Below, piece by piece: positions 51,794-58,559 of a DNA stretch of 64,000 nt. A program made the translations under genes and the position numbers. Position 1 is the first letter of the stretch. Every line of letters starts with the position of its first letter. This DNA is from Nocardioides flavescens (GTDB taxonomy: Bacteria > Actinomycetota > Actinomycetes > Propionibacteriales > Nocardioidaceae): assembly GCF_009823805.1 (NCBI RefSeq), contig NZ_WUEK01000005.1:124001-188000 (forward strand), in the 5' to 3' direction. The notes below the pieces were generated by a model. That model saw only the letters and a program-made list of their open reading frames with translations, had not been told where the DNA came from and searched no databases.

Positions 51794-52735
51794 TCAGAGG
51801 CCCATGGCGCGGGAGGCGGCGGCGAGGACGGGCTCGGTGACCTGGCGGCAGCGCTCCTCGCCGGCGGCCAGCACCGTCTCGACGTACGACGGGTCGGCGG
51901 CCAGCTCGCGGTAGCGGTCCTGCAGTGGCTCGAGCGTGGCCACGACGGCGTCGGTGACGGCCCGCTTGAGGGCGCCGTACGTCGTCACGCCGGCCGCCGA
52001 GCCACCGCACGACTCGAGCACGTCGAGCAGGTTGGTGACGCCCGGCTTGTCGGGTGAGCGGCGCACGGCGTCCGGCCCGACGTCGGAGTCGGTCACTGCG
52101 CGGCTGACGGCCCGGCGTACGACGTCCGGGGGGTCGAGCAGGCCGATGACGCCGGATCCGGGGCGCGACTTCGACATCTTGCGGGTGGGCTCCGCGAGGT
52201 CCATGACCCGAGCACCGACGGCGGGCGTCGCGATCTCCGGCACGGTGAACACCTCGCCGTAGCGGCGGTTGAAGCGCAGCGCGAGGTCGCGGGTCAGCTC
52301 GACGTGCTGACGCTGGTCGTCACCGACCGGGACGACGGCGGGGCGGTAGAGCAGGATGTCGGCGGCCATCAGCACCGGGTAGGTGAACAGCGACGCCCGG
52401 GTGGAGGGGGTCGACTTCTCCTTGAACTGCACCATCCGCCCGAGCTCGCCGGTCGTCGCGGTGCACTCGAGCAGGTAGGCGAGCCCCGTGTGTGTCGGCA
52501 CCCGTGACTGCCGGAAGAGCGTGGCCCGGTCGAGGCCCACCGCCAGCAGCAGGGTGGCGATCTCGCGGGTGCGCTCGGCGAGCTCGGCGGGGGAGTGCTC
52601 GGTCGTCATCGCGTGCAGGTCGGAGACGCCGTAGAACGCGTCCTCCTGGCGCTGTGCCATCGGCTGCAGCGCGCCGACGAGGTTGCCGAGCGTGAGCCGG
52701 CCGGACGGGGTGAGCAGGGAGAGGGTGCGGGTCAT
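51794..52735 (-). CDS. trpS: Tryptophanyl-tRNA synthetase, auxiliary TrpRS1-like
   Basis: This 313-residue class I synthetase charges tRNA-Trp. The HIGH-type motif reads PSGRLTLGN (residues 10-18), with Thr in place of the first His of the usual GxLHLGN; KMSKS is canonical (residues 186-190). The DDQRQHVELTRDLALRFN segment is present. Both the LTLGN variant and the position near proC, bldN and rex match the auxiliary TrpRS1 of Streptomyces coelicolor, which resists indolmycin and is controlled by attenuation. ATG 52735 has GGAG seven bases upstream; a longer frame runs through the leader but is not used. A second, housekeeping trpS elsewhere is expected. Confidence 0.88.
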   Translation of the reverse strand: MTRTLSLLTPSGRLTLGNLVGALQPMAQRQEDAFYGVSDLHAMTTEHSPAELAERTREIATLLLAVGLDRATLFRQSRVPTHTGLAYLLECTATTGELGRMVQFKEKSTPSTRASLFTYPVLMAADILLYRPAVVPVGDDQRQHVELTRDLALRFNRRYGEVFTVPEIATPAVGARVMDLAEPTRKMSKSRPGSGVIGLLDPPDVVRRAVSRAVTDSDVGPDAVRRSPDKPGVTNLLDVLESCGGSAAGVTTYGALKRAVTDAVVATLEPLQDRYRELAADPSYVETVLAAGEERCRQVTEPVLAAASRAMGL

Positions 52736-52774
52736 GAGGAGCTCCAGAGAAGGGCCCACGGGTGCGCACACGAA

Positions 52775-52841
52775 CGGCCGCCACGTGGGCGGCCGGTGGG
52801 TGGGGTGCTGAGGCAGGTGGCCGCCTAGGAGGCGGGCCACC
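52775..52841 (-). promoter_or_regulatory. Tryptophan attenuator of trpS (mutually exclusive stems)
   Basis: On the minus strand four segments can pair alternatively. Segment 1 (52841-52831), which includes the leader's Trp codons, pairs with segment 2 (52825-52816) in ten base pairs with one bulge. Segment 2 (GGCGGCC, 52825-52819) also pairs with segment 3 (GGCCGCC, 52794-52788). Segment 3 pairs with segment 4 (52782-52776) in an eight-base-pair hairpin (52795-52775, CGGCCGCC/GGCGGCCG), the terminator. A ribosome stalled on the Trp codons would free segment 2 and favour 2:3, allowing trpS transcription. The U-tract after the terminator is weak. Confidence 0.75.
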
Positions 52842-52866
52842 ACGAGACGAACGTCGGCGTCAGCAC
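52825..52866 (-). CDS. trpS leader peptide MLTPTFVSWWPAS
   Basis: This is a 13-codon frame starting with GTG and ending TAG. Codons 9 and 10 are adjacent TGG Trp codons (52842-52837), in a genome where Trp is rare. It lies 90 bases upstream of trpS, in a different frame from the overlapping longer frame. A TACAGT hexamer ends six bases before its GTG, so the leader itself would be translated from a leaderless message. The Trp codons fall at the 5' side of the first attenuator stem, as in ribosome-mediated attenuation. Too short to be recognised by gene finders. Confidence 0.75.
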   Translation of the reverse strand: MLTPTFVSWWPAS

Positions 52867-52872
52867 GGGTGC

Positions 52873-52882
52873 ACTGTAGCGT
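52873..52882. promoter_or_regulatory. Overlapping divergent -10 elements of trpS and the AcuC-like gene
   Basis: On the plus strand TAGCGT (52877-52882) ends seven bases before ATG 52890. On the minus strand TACAGT (52878-52873) ends six bases before the leader-peptide GTG at 52866. They share one TA step, so the two promoters cannot easily be open at the same time. Confidence 0.55.
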
Positions 52883-52889
52883 CCGAGCC

Positions 52890-54092
52890 ATGTGGGACGG
52901 CCAGTGCTCGGGCCCGGCGTCGGTGGTGTTCGACCCGACGCTCTCGGCCTACGACTTCGGCGGTCACCACCCGATGTCGCCGCTGCGGGTCGACCTGACG
53001 ATGCGCCTGGTGACCGAGCTCGGCGTGACCGACGGCGGTCTGCGGGTGGTGCCGGCGCCGCACGCGAGCCTCGAGCAGCTGGCCACGGTGCACGAGCCGG
53101 CCCTGATCGAGGCCGTGCAGCGCGCCGGGCACAGCGGCGAGGCCGACGAGGCCGGGACGGCGCTGGGTCTCGGCTCGGAGGACAACCCGGTCTTCCTCGG
53201 AATGCACGAGGCCACCTCCCACGTCGTGGGCGCGACGATCGAGGCGTTCCGCCAGGTCCACAGCGGCGAGTCGCTCCACGCGGCCAACGTCACCGGCGGG
53301 CTGCACCACGCCATGCCCGAGCGGGCGAGCGGCTTCTGCGTCTACAACGACGTCGCCGTCGGCATCCGCTGGCTGCTCGACCAGGGCGTCGAGCGCGTCG
53401 CCTACGTCGACGTCGACGTGCACCACGGCGACGGCGTGGAGAAGGTCTTCTGGGACGACCCGCGCGTCCTCACGATCTCCCTGCACGAGACCGGCCAGTT
53501 CCTCTTCCCCGGCACCGGCTTCCCGAGCGACGTCGGTGGCGAGGGCGCCGAGGGCTCGGTGGTCAACGTCCCCCTCCCGCCCGGGACGGCGGACGCCGGC
53601 TGGCTGCGCGCCTTCCACGCGGTCGTGCCCGACCTGCTGCGCGAGTTCGCCCCGCAGGTGCTGGTCACCCAGCACGGCTGCGACTCGCACGCCGAGGACC
53701 CGCTCGCGCACCTCATGCTGAGCGTCGACGGCCAGCGCGCGGCGTACCTCGCCCTGCACGAGCTGGCCCACGAGGTCGCCGACGGCCGCTGGGTGGCCCT
53801 GGGGGGCGGCGGCTACGCCATCGTCGACGTGGTGCCGCGGGCCTGGAGCCACCTGCTCGGGATCGTCGCCGGCTCGCCCCTCGACCCGTCGACCCCGACC
53901 CCGGAGGCGTGGCGGGCCCACGTCGAGGAGCGCATCGGCCTCGAGGCGCCGCGTCGGATGACCGACGGCCGCCAGCCGCGCTGGCAGCCGTGGAGCGAGG
54001 GCTACGACCCGGGCACCTGGCTCGACCGCGAGGTCAACGCGACCCGCACCGCGGTGTTCCCGCTGCACGGCCTCGACCCGCTGCCCTGGTGA
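52890..54092 (+). CDS. Histone deacetylase-like/AcuC-family Zn hydrolase
   Basis: This 400-residue protein belongs to the arginase/deacetylase superfamily, AcuC type. It has the His pair in TGGLHHAMPERASGFC, Zn ligands in VDVDVHHGDGVEKVF and TQHGCDSHAEDPL, and the catalytic region LGGGGYAIVDVVPRAW. In Bacillus AcuC deacetylates acetyl-CoA synthetase; here the substrate is not known. ATG 52890 (MWDGQ) was preferred over an upstream in-frame ATG because the leaderless-type -10 sits seven bases before it. It diverges from the trpS leader with an overlapping promoter and is transcribed towards bldC. All metal ligands are present. Confidence 0.88.
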   Translation: MWDGQCSGPASVVFDPTLSAYDFGGHHPMSPLRVDLTMRLVTELGVTDGGLRVVPAPHASLEQLATVHEPALIEAVQRAGHSGEADEAGTALGLGSEDNPVFLGMHEATSHVVGATIEAFRQVHSGESLHAANVTGGLHHAMPERASGFCVYNDVAVGIRWLLDQGVERVAYVDVDVHHGDGVEKVFWDDPRVLTISLHETGQFLFPGTGFPSDVGGEGAEGSVVNVPLPPGTADAGWLRAFHAVVPDLLREFAPQVLVTQHGCDSHAEDPLAHLMLSVDGQRAAYLALHELAHEVADGRWVALGGGGYAIVDVVPRAWSHLLGIVAGSPLDPSTPTPEAWRAHVEERIGLEAPRRMTDGRQPRWQPWSEGYDPGTWLDREVNATRTAVFPLHGLDPLPW

Positions 54093-54192
54093 CGGCGTCG
54101 GCAAACCTCACGCCCCCGATCGGGCCCTGACGCAAGCCGACACGCCAGACCGGGCAGATCACTTCTCGGATCCTGTTCCCCACGAGTCACAG

Positions 54193-54198
54193 TAGGCT
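54193..54198 (+). promoter_or_regulatory. bldC promoter, -10 TAGGCT
   Basis: TAGGCT would give a leader of about 75 bases before bldC, unlike the leaderless genes around it. The leader ends with CTCTCAGAAAGTG (54258-54270), the same 13 bases found before lsr2. No clear -35 is seen. Confidence 0.45.
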
Positions 54199-54280
54199 CT
54201 ATTGTCACCACCAGGGGGCAGTGCGGTGATCGCCGGTGGGGAAGCCGGCGACGCGCGCTCTCAGAAAGTGCGGTGCAGCG

Positions 54281-54478
54281 ATGGCTGGATCTGACATGTC
54301 CGAGGCGAAGTTCCTGACCGTCGCCGAGGTCGCAGCGATGATGCGCGTCTCCAAGATGACCGTCTACCGACTCGTGCACAATGAGGAGCTGCCCGCCGTG
54401 CGCGTGGGGCGTTCGTTCCGGGTCACCGAGGACGACGTCAACGAGTACCTGCGCAAGAGCTTCTACAGCGCCGGCTGA
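54281..54478 (+). CDS. bldC: BldC-like MerR-type excisionase-fold DNA-binding protein
   Basis: This 65-residue protein is almost entirely a winged helix-turn-helix of the MerR/excisionase type: FLTVAEVAAMMRVSKMTVYR followed by AVRVGRSFRVTEDDVNEYLR. It is the orthologue of Streptomyces BldC and mycobacterial Rv0500A. BldC of Streptomyces binds DNA as head-to-tail oligomers on direct repeats and delays development. ATG 54281 gives a slightly longer N-terminus than ATG 54296 (MSEAKFL), which is the more usual start; the leader supports the first. It lies two genes from galE2 with the bS22 gene between, as in mycobacteria. Confidence 0.92.
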   Translation: MAGSDMSEAKFLTVAEVAAMMRVSKMTVYRLVHNEELPAVRVGRSFRVTEDDVNEYLRKSFYSAG

Positions 54479-54651
54479 CCTCCCCCGCACACCGGACCGG
54501 CCCCCGGCAGGAGGTCGTCCGGCGGCCGTCAGGTCCACGATGCTGCGCCGGTTCGTCTGCCTCAGGCGCGGCCACGTAGGCTGAGCCGGTCCTGCGGACC
54601 AACCGCGGGGGCCGGTCAGGAGACCGGCTGTGGCACGCGAGGAGTTCGTTC

Positions 54652-54753
54652 GTGGGTTCGGTCATCAAGAAGCGGCGCAAGCGCATGGCTAAGAAGAAGC
54701 ACCGCAAGCTGCTGAAGAAGACGCGCGTGCAGCGTCGCAAGCTCGGCAAGTAG
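54652..54753 (+). CDS. 30S ribosomal protein bS22 (AURKAIP1/COX24-type)
   Basis: This is a 33-residue, extremely basic protein ([20 protein letters not shown], then [13 protein letters not shown]). It is identical in layout to the small actinobacterial protein encoded by Rv0500B, found bound in the small ribosomal subunit and named bS22. GTG 54652 has GGAG at good spacing and the frame ends at TAG 54753. It lies between bldC and the epimerase gene, the conserved position. Its size hides it from routine gene calling. Confidence 0.92.
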   Translation: MGSVIKKRRKRMAKKKHRKLLKKTRVQRRKLGK

Positions 54754-54791
54754 CCCGCGCTGCACCTCGGGCAGCTGGCCGGCTGACAGCG

Positions 54792-55895
54792 ATGGCGAAC
54801 ACGTCCGCGGACGACCGCGTCGTCCTCGTCACCGGGGTCTCACGTGACCTCGGGCGTCGCTTCGCGCGCCGCCTCGCCGCCAGCCCCGGGGTCGCCAGGG
54901 TCATCGGCGTCGACGTCACCCCACCGCGCGGTGACGTCGGCGACGTCTCCTTCGTCCGTGCCGACATCCGCAACCCGGTGATCGCCAAGGTGATCGCCAA
55001 GGAGGACGTCGACACCGTCGTGCACATGAGCGTCATCTCGACGCCCGGCTCGGCCGGTGGCCGCGGCACGATGAAGGAGCTCAACGTCATCGGCACCATG
55101 CAGCTGCTCGCTGCGTGCCAGAAGGCGCCGGGCGTGCGCCGACTCGTCGTGAAGTCGTCGACCACGGTCTACGGCGCGAGCAACCGCGACCCGGCGATGT
55201 TCACCGAGGACATGGAGCCGCGGCGCGCCCCGCGCTCGGGCTACGCCAAGGACGTCGCCGAGATCGAGAGCTACGTCCGCGGCTTCGCTCGCCGACGCCC
55301 CGACGTCCGCGTCACGACGCTGCGCTGCGCCAACGTCATCGGTCCTCACGTCGTCAGTCCGATGACCTCCTACTTCCGCCTCCCGGTCCTGCCGACCGTG
55401 CTCGGCTACGACGCCCGGCTGCAGTTCCTCCACGAGGAGGACCTGATGGCGGTGCTCGGGCACACCGTCGCGCACGAGCGGCCCGGCACCTTCAACGTCG
55501 CCGGCGATGACGTCCTGATGCTGTCGCAGGCCATCCGCCGGCTGCAGCGCCCGTCCGTGCCGATGCCCGGCTTCATGGTCGGCAACGTCGGCCAGGCCCT
55601 GCGCCGCGCGCGGCTGGCCGAGTTCTCGCCCGAGCAGATCGGCTTCCTCACCTACGGTCGCGGGGTCGACACCACGCGGATGCGGCGCGACCTGGGCTTC
55701 GAACCGCGCTTCACCACCGCCGAGGCGTTCGCCGACTTCGGCGCCGGCCTGATGCCGACCGGCGGGCGCGTCGAGCGCGTGCTGGCCGGCGTCGCCGACC
55801 ACCTGCCCCCGGCCGAGCCCGTCGAGCCCGCCGAGCCCGCTGGGTCCGTCGGGTCCCCCCGCCGCCCGCAGCCCCTGGAGGTCCCCCGTGGGTGA
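54792..55895 (+). CDS. NAD-dependent epimerase/dehydratase (GalE2/Rv0501-like)
   Basis: This is a 367-residue extended SDR. The cofactor site is VVLVTGVSRDLGRRFARRLA (residues 10-29), with Asp in GVDVTPPRG. The catalytic Ser is in VVKSSTTVYGAS, and the YxxxK motif is SGYAKDVAEIE, where the Lys is retained. ATG 54792 begins 38 bases after the bS22 gene. The last 30 residues are Pro/Glu-rich. Its stop is overlapped by the acyltransferase gene (8 bases). Orthologues flank PlsC-type genes throughout actinobacteria; substrate is unknown despite the galE2 name. Confidence 0.82.
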   Translation: MANTSADDRVVLVTGVSRDLGRRFARRLAASPGVARVIGVDVTPPRGDVGDVSFVRADIRNPVIAKVIAKEDVDTVVHMSVISTPGSAGGRGTMKELNVIGTMQLLAACQKAPGVRRLVVKSSTTVYGASNRDPAMFTEDMEPRRAPRSGYAKDVAEIESYVRGFARRRPDVRVTTLRCANVIGPHVVSPMTSYFRLPVLPTVLGYDARLQFLHEEDLMAVLGHTVAHERPGTFNVAGDDVLMLSQAIRRLQRPSVPMPGFMVGNVGQALRRARLAEFSPEQIGFLTYGRGVDTTRMRRDLGFEPRFTTAEAFADFGAGLMPTGGRVERVLAGVADHLPPAEPVEPAEPAGSVGSPRRPQPLEVPRG

Positions 55896-57087
55896 CGCCG
55901 AGATCATCCCGATCGGCACCCGCGGTCGTCCCGGGCGCGGTCAGGGCGGCGCCAAGCCGTCGTCGGCCTCCCGCTCGCTCGCCTCCGGGTCGCGCAAGCC
56001 GCCCGCCTCCCGTCGTACGCCGGCCGGAGCGGGAGCCGAGCCCGATCAGGGCCTCCCCACCGACGCCGAGGTGGTGGCGCTCGGGGTCGAGAGCGAGCAG
56101 CCCGCCGAGCCCGCAGCCCCGACCGAGACGTCAGCGGCGCAGCCGCCCGCCCCGCGACCGCCCGTGCGCACGGACGAGCCGGTGCCGCACGGCGGTGTGC
56201 CCGTCGCCGACCTGCTCTCGGCGTTCCAGCTGGCCGCGCGCGAGCTGTTCGGCGACCAGTGGGAGCCCCAGCTCGCCCGGCTCCTGGCCTTCGTGCGGCG
56301 CCGCATCACCGGTGACTACGTCGTCGACGAGTACGGCTTCGACCAGGAGGTCACCGAGCGGTTCTTCCTCGCCGCGCTGCGCCCGATCGCGCAGAAGTGG
56401 TTCCGCGTCGAGGTGCGCGGCGCCGACAACATCCCCGCCGCAGGCGGCGCGCTGGTGGTCTCCAACCACTCCGGCACGATCCCCGTCGACGGTCTGATGA
56501 CGATGGTGACCGTCCACGACCACACCGGGCGCCACCTGCGCCCGCTCGGGGCCGACCTCGTCTTCAAGATGCCGGTCGTGAGCAGCCTGGCCCGCAAGGG
56601 CGGCACCACCCTGGCCTGCAACGAGGACGCCGAGCGGATGCTGCGCGGAGGCGAGCTCGTGGGCGTGTGGCCCGAGGGGTTCAAGGGCATCGGCAAGCCC
56701 TACGCCGAGCGCTACAAGCTGCAGCGCTTCGGTCGCGGCGGCTTCGTCTCGGCGGCGCTGCGCACCCAGGTGCCGATCGTGCCGCTGTCGGTCGTCGGCG
56801 CCGAGGAGATCTACCCCCTCATCGCCAACCTGCCGTCGCTGGCGCGCCTCCTCGGCCTGCCCTACGTGCCGGTCACCCCGCTCTTCCCGTGGCTCGGCCC
56901 GCTCGGCCTGGTGCCGCTGCCGTCGAAGTGGTTGATGGAGTTCGGCGAGCCGATCCGCACCGACGAGTTCGAGGCGGGTGCCGCCGACGACCCGATGCTG
57001 GTCTTCAACGTCACCGACCAGGTGCGCGAGACCATCCAGTCGACGCTCTACTCGCTGCTCATGCAGCGCGAGTCCGTCTTCCGCTGA
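55888..57087 (+). CDS. Lysophospholipid acyltransferase-family protein (PlsC-like)
   Basis: This is a 399-residue protein. The first 100 residues are disordered and rich in Pro, Ala and Ser. Residues 165-390 are a PlsC/LPLAT fold with the His motif LVVSNHSGTIPVDG (H then D six residues apart, as in the Rv0502 group, rather than four), RKGGTTLACNEDAERML and the substrate motif WPEGFKGIGKPYAERY. Hydrophobic stretches suggest peripheral membrane attachment. GTG 55888 overlaps the epimerase gene. It probably acylates a glycerolipid or a glycolipid; the pairing with the epimerase is conserved. The gene ends 24 bases from the converging DUF5667 gene. Confidence 0.82.
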   Translation: MGDAEIIPIGTRGRPGRGQGGAKPSSASRSLASGSRKPPASRRTPAGAGAEPDQGLPTDAEVVALGVESEQPAEPAAPTETSAAQPPAPRPPVRTDEPVPHGGVPVADLLSAFQLAARELFGDQWEPQLARLLAFVRRRITGDYVVDEYGFDQEVTERFFLAALRPIAQKWFRVEVRGADNIPAAGGALVVSNHSGTIPVDGLMTMVTVHDHTGRHLRPLGADLVFKMPVVSSLARKGGTTLACNEDAERMLRGGELVGVWPEGFKGIGKPYAERYKLQRFGRGGFVSAALRTQVPIVPLSVVGAEEIYPLIANLPSLARLLGLPYVPVTPLFPWLGPLGLVPLPSKWLMEFGEPIRTDEFEAGAADDPMLVFNVTDQVRETIQSTLYSLLMQRESVFR

Positions 57088-57111
57088 GCGGGAGCCTGGC
57101 TCGGGCGCGGC

Positions 57112-58380
57112 TCAGGGTCGCGGGGTCGGCGTCTGGCCGGTGAGTCCGCCGAGCAGGCCGGTCACGCCCTGCACCACGCCGTCGACGACCTCGCCAGCCC
57201 CGTCGACCGTGCCGGTCACGGTGTCGTTGAGCGTGTCGTTGAGCTGCTGGGTGAGCTGGCCGACGTCGACGGTCGGCACCGCCGTCGGCGGCTTCGGCGG
57301 CTTGACGCTCGGCAGCGCGGTCTGCGGCTGGCCCTGCTGACCCTGGGTCTGTCCCTGCGTGGGCGCCTGGGTGGGCGTCTGGGTCGGCGTGGTCGGGGTG
57401 GTGACGACCAGGGTCGGCACCTGCACCGGCGACTGCGGCACGTCCTGCCCGCTGAGGGCGTCCGGGCTCGGGGTGTCCGAGGGCGTCGGCGTCGCGACCG
57501 GGCCGGACGCCTCGGGCAGCTCCTCGTCGGTGCCGGTCTCGGCACTGGCCAGCAGCTGACCCGGGATCTCGGTGATGCCGTCGCCGGCGCAACCCGGGCA
57601 GGCGAGCTCGGCGGCGGCGTCGATCTCGAACAGCGCCTGGGCGGCGTCGAGCAGCGCCGGCTGCGAGGCCTCGGGCACGTCGGCGTCGAGCCGGCCGAGG
57701 GTGCCCATGCTGACCGCGGCGAAGGAGCGGATGCGCTCGACCGAGGCCTCGCTGCCGCGCTCGGCGTAGTCCGACATCAGCAGGTCGGAGCCCTGCCGGG
57801 CCTGCTCGGTGAACGTCGCCAGCGTGCTGCTGACCAGGGCGGCGTCGGCGTCGCCGTCGCGGGTCATCTCGCCGACCTCGCCGAGGCGGTCGGTCGCGTC
57901 GTCGAGCAGCGTGCGGCCCTTGGCGGCGTCACTGGTGGACAGCCCGGCCTCGGTGCGCTCGATCACGCGCTTGACGGGGTAGAGGGCGTCGCCGGGCAGA
58001 GCGCCCTGCGAGGCGACGGCCATCGACGAGGTCGCTCCCACGATCGCCACGGCGCCGAGGGCGATGCCGACCCGGCGGTCGCGCCGGGTGCGGGCCGGCA
58101 CGGTCAGGCGTGCCGCGAGCGCGTCCGGCGTACGCCGGTCGGCGCCGTGCTCGAGACCGGGCTCGGCGACGAGCTCGGTGCGGGCGGCCTCCATGAGCTG
58201 CGCGCGCAGGTCGGCGACGAACTCCGGGCGCGGCTCGGGACGCGGCACCGACCGCAGGGCACCGACGAGCTCGAGCAGCTCGGCGGTCCGGGCGTCGACC
58301 GGCGCGTCTCCGGCCGCGCGGTCGTCGAGCAGGGCGTCGAAGCGCTCGGCTCTCCGGCGCGCCGGGTGGAGGGCGGTCAT
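57112..58380 (-). CDS. DUF5667 membrane protein, candidate anti-sigma partner
   Basis: This 422-residue protein has an N-terminal cytoplasmic region of about 105 residues (helical, FDALLDDRAAGDAPVDARTA; PEFVADLRAQLMEAARTEL). One transmembrane helix follows (about 106-128, VGIALGAVAIVGATSSMAVA), then an extracytoplasmic DUF5667 domain (SQGALPGDALYPVKRVIER) and a long Pro/Thr/Gln-rich tail. ATG 58380 overlaps the stop of a small upstream frame (ATGA), which in turn overlaps the sigma gene. The layout equals that of membrane anti-sigma factors, and in Streptomyces the anti-sigma RsbN is encoded next to bldN. Anti-sigma activity is inference; no zinc-binding anti-sigma motif is present. Confidence 0.75.
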   Translation of the reverse strand: MTALHPARRRAERFDALLDDRAAGDAPVDARTAELLELVGALRSVPRPEPRPEFVADLRAQLMEAARTELVAEPGLEHGADRRTPDALAARLTVPARTRRDRRVGIALGAVAIVGATSSMAVASQGALPGDALYPVKRVIERTEAGLSTSDAAKGRTLLDDATDRLGEVGEMTRDGDADAALVSSTLATFTEQARQGSDLLMSDYAERGSEASVERIRSFAAVSMGTLGRLDADVPEASQPALLDAAQALFEIDAAAELACPGCAGDGITEIPGQLLASAETGTDEELPEASGPVATPTPSDTPSPDALSGQDVPQSPVQVPTLVVTTPTTPTQTPTQAPTQGQTQGQQGQPQTALPSVKPPKPPTAVPTVDVGQLTQQLNDTLNDTVTGTVDGAGEVVDGVVQGVTGLLGGLTGQTPTPRP

Positions 58381-58559
58381 CGGTGCGTTCCTGTCTGCTG
58401 GGTGTCGCTGTCGACCCCGTGTCGCGGCAGTGACGCAGCGTCCAACGACCGCCCGCGGCGCGGAGTTACGCGCGCAGGGCGTCCGGAGCGCACGAGTTCG
58501 TCCCGGGTCGGACGGATCTCCCGCACGGCGCTCGACACAGTGCTCACCACGGCGCTCAC
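58377..58559 (-). CDS. Small coupled open frame between sigma factor and DUF5667 gene
   Basis: This is a 60-codon frame that begins with a GTG overlapping the sigma gene's stop (GTGA) and ends with a TGA overlapping the DUF5667 ATG (ATGA). Double four-base overlaps are the pattern of translationally coupled genes in this window. The product begins VSAVVSTVSSAVREIRPTRD and is rich in Arg and Ser, with a low-complexity C-terminus and no membrane helix. Third-position GC is lower than in its neighbours (about 13 of 60 codons end in A or T), which weakens the case. No family recognised. It may be a real small regulator or only a coupling frame. Confidence 0.5.
   Translation of the reverse strand: MSAVVSTVSSAVREIRPTRDELVRSGRPARVTPRRGRSLDAASLPRHGVDSDTQQTGTHR

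Noticed and set aside
52736..52891. 52-codon N-terminal extension of trpS
   Set aside because: It runs through the attenuator stems, has no ribosome site, and TrpRS proteins start just before the PSGRLTLGN motif; a different frame there encodes the Trp-rich leader.
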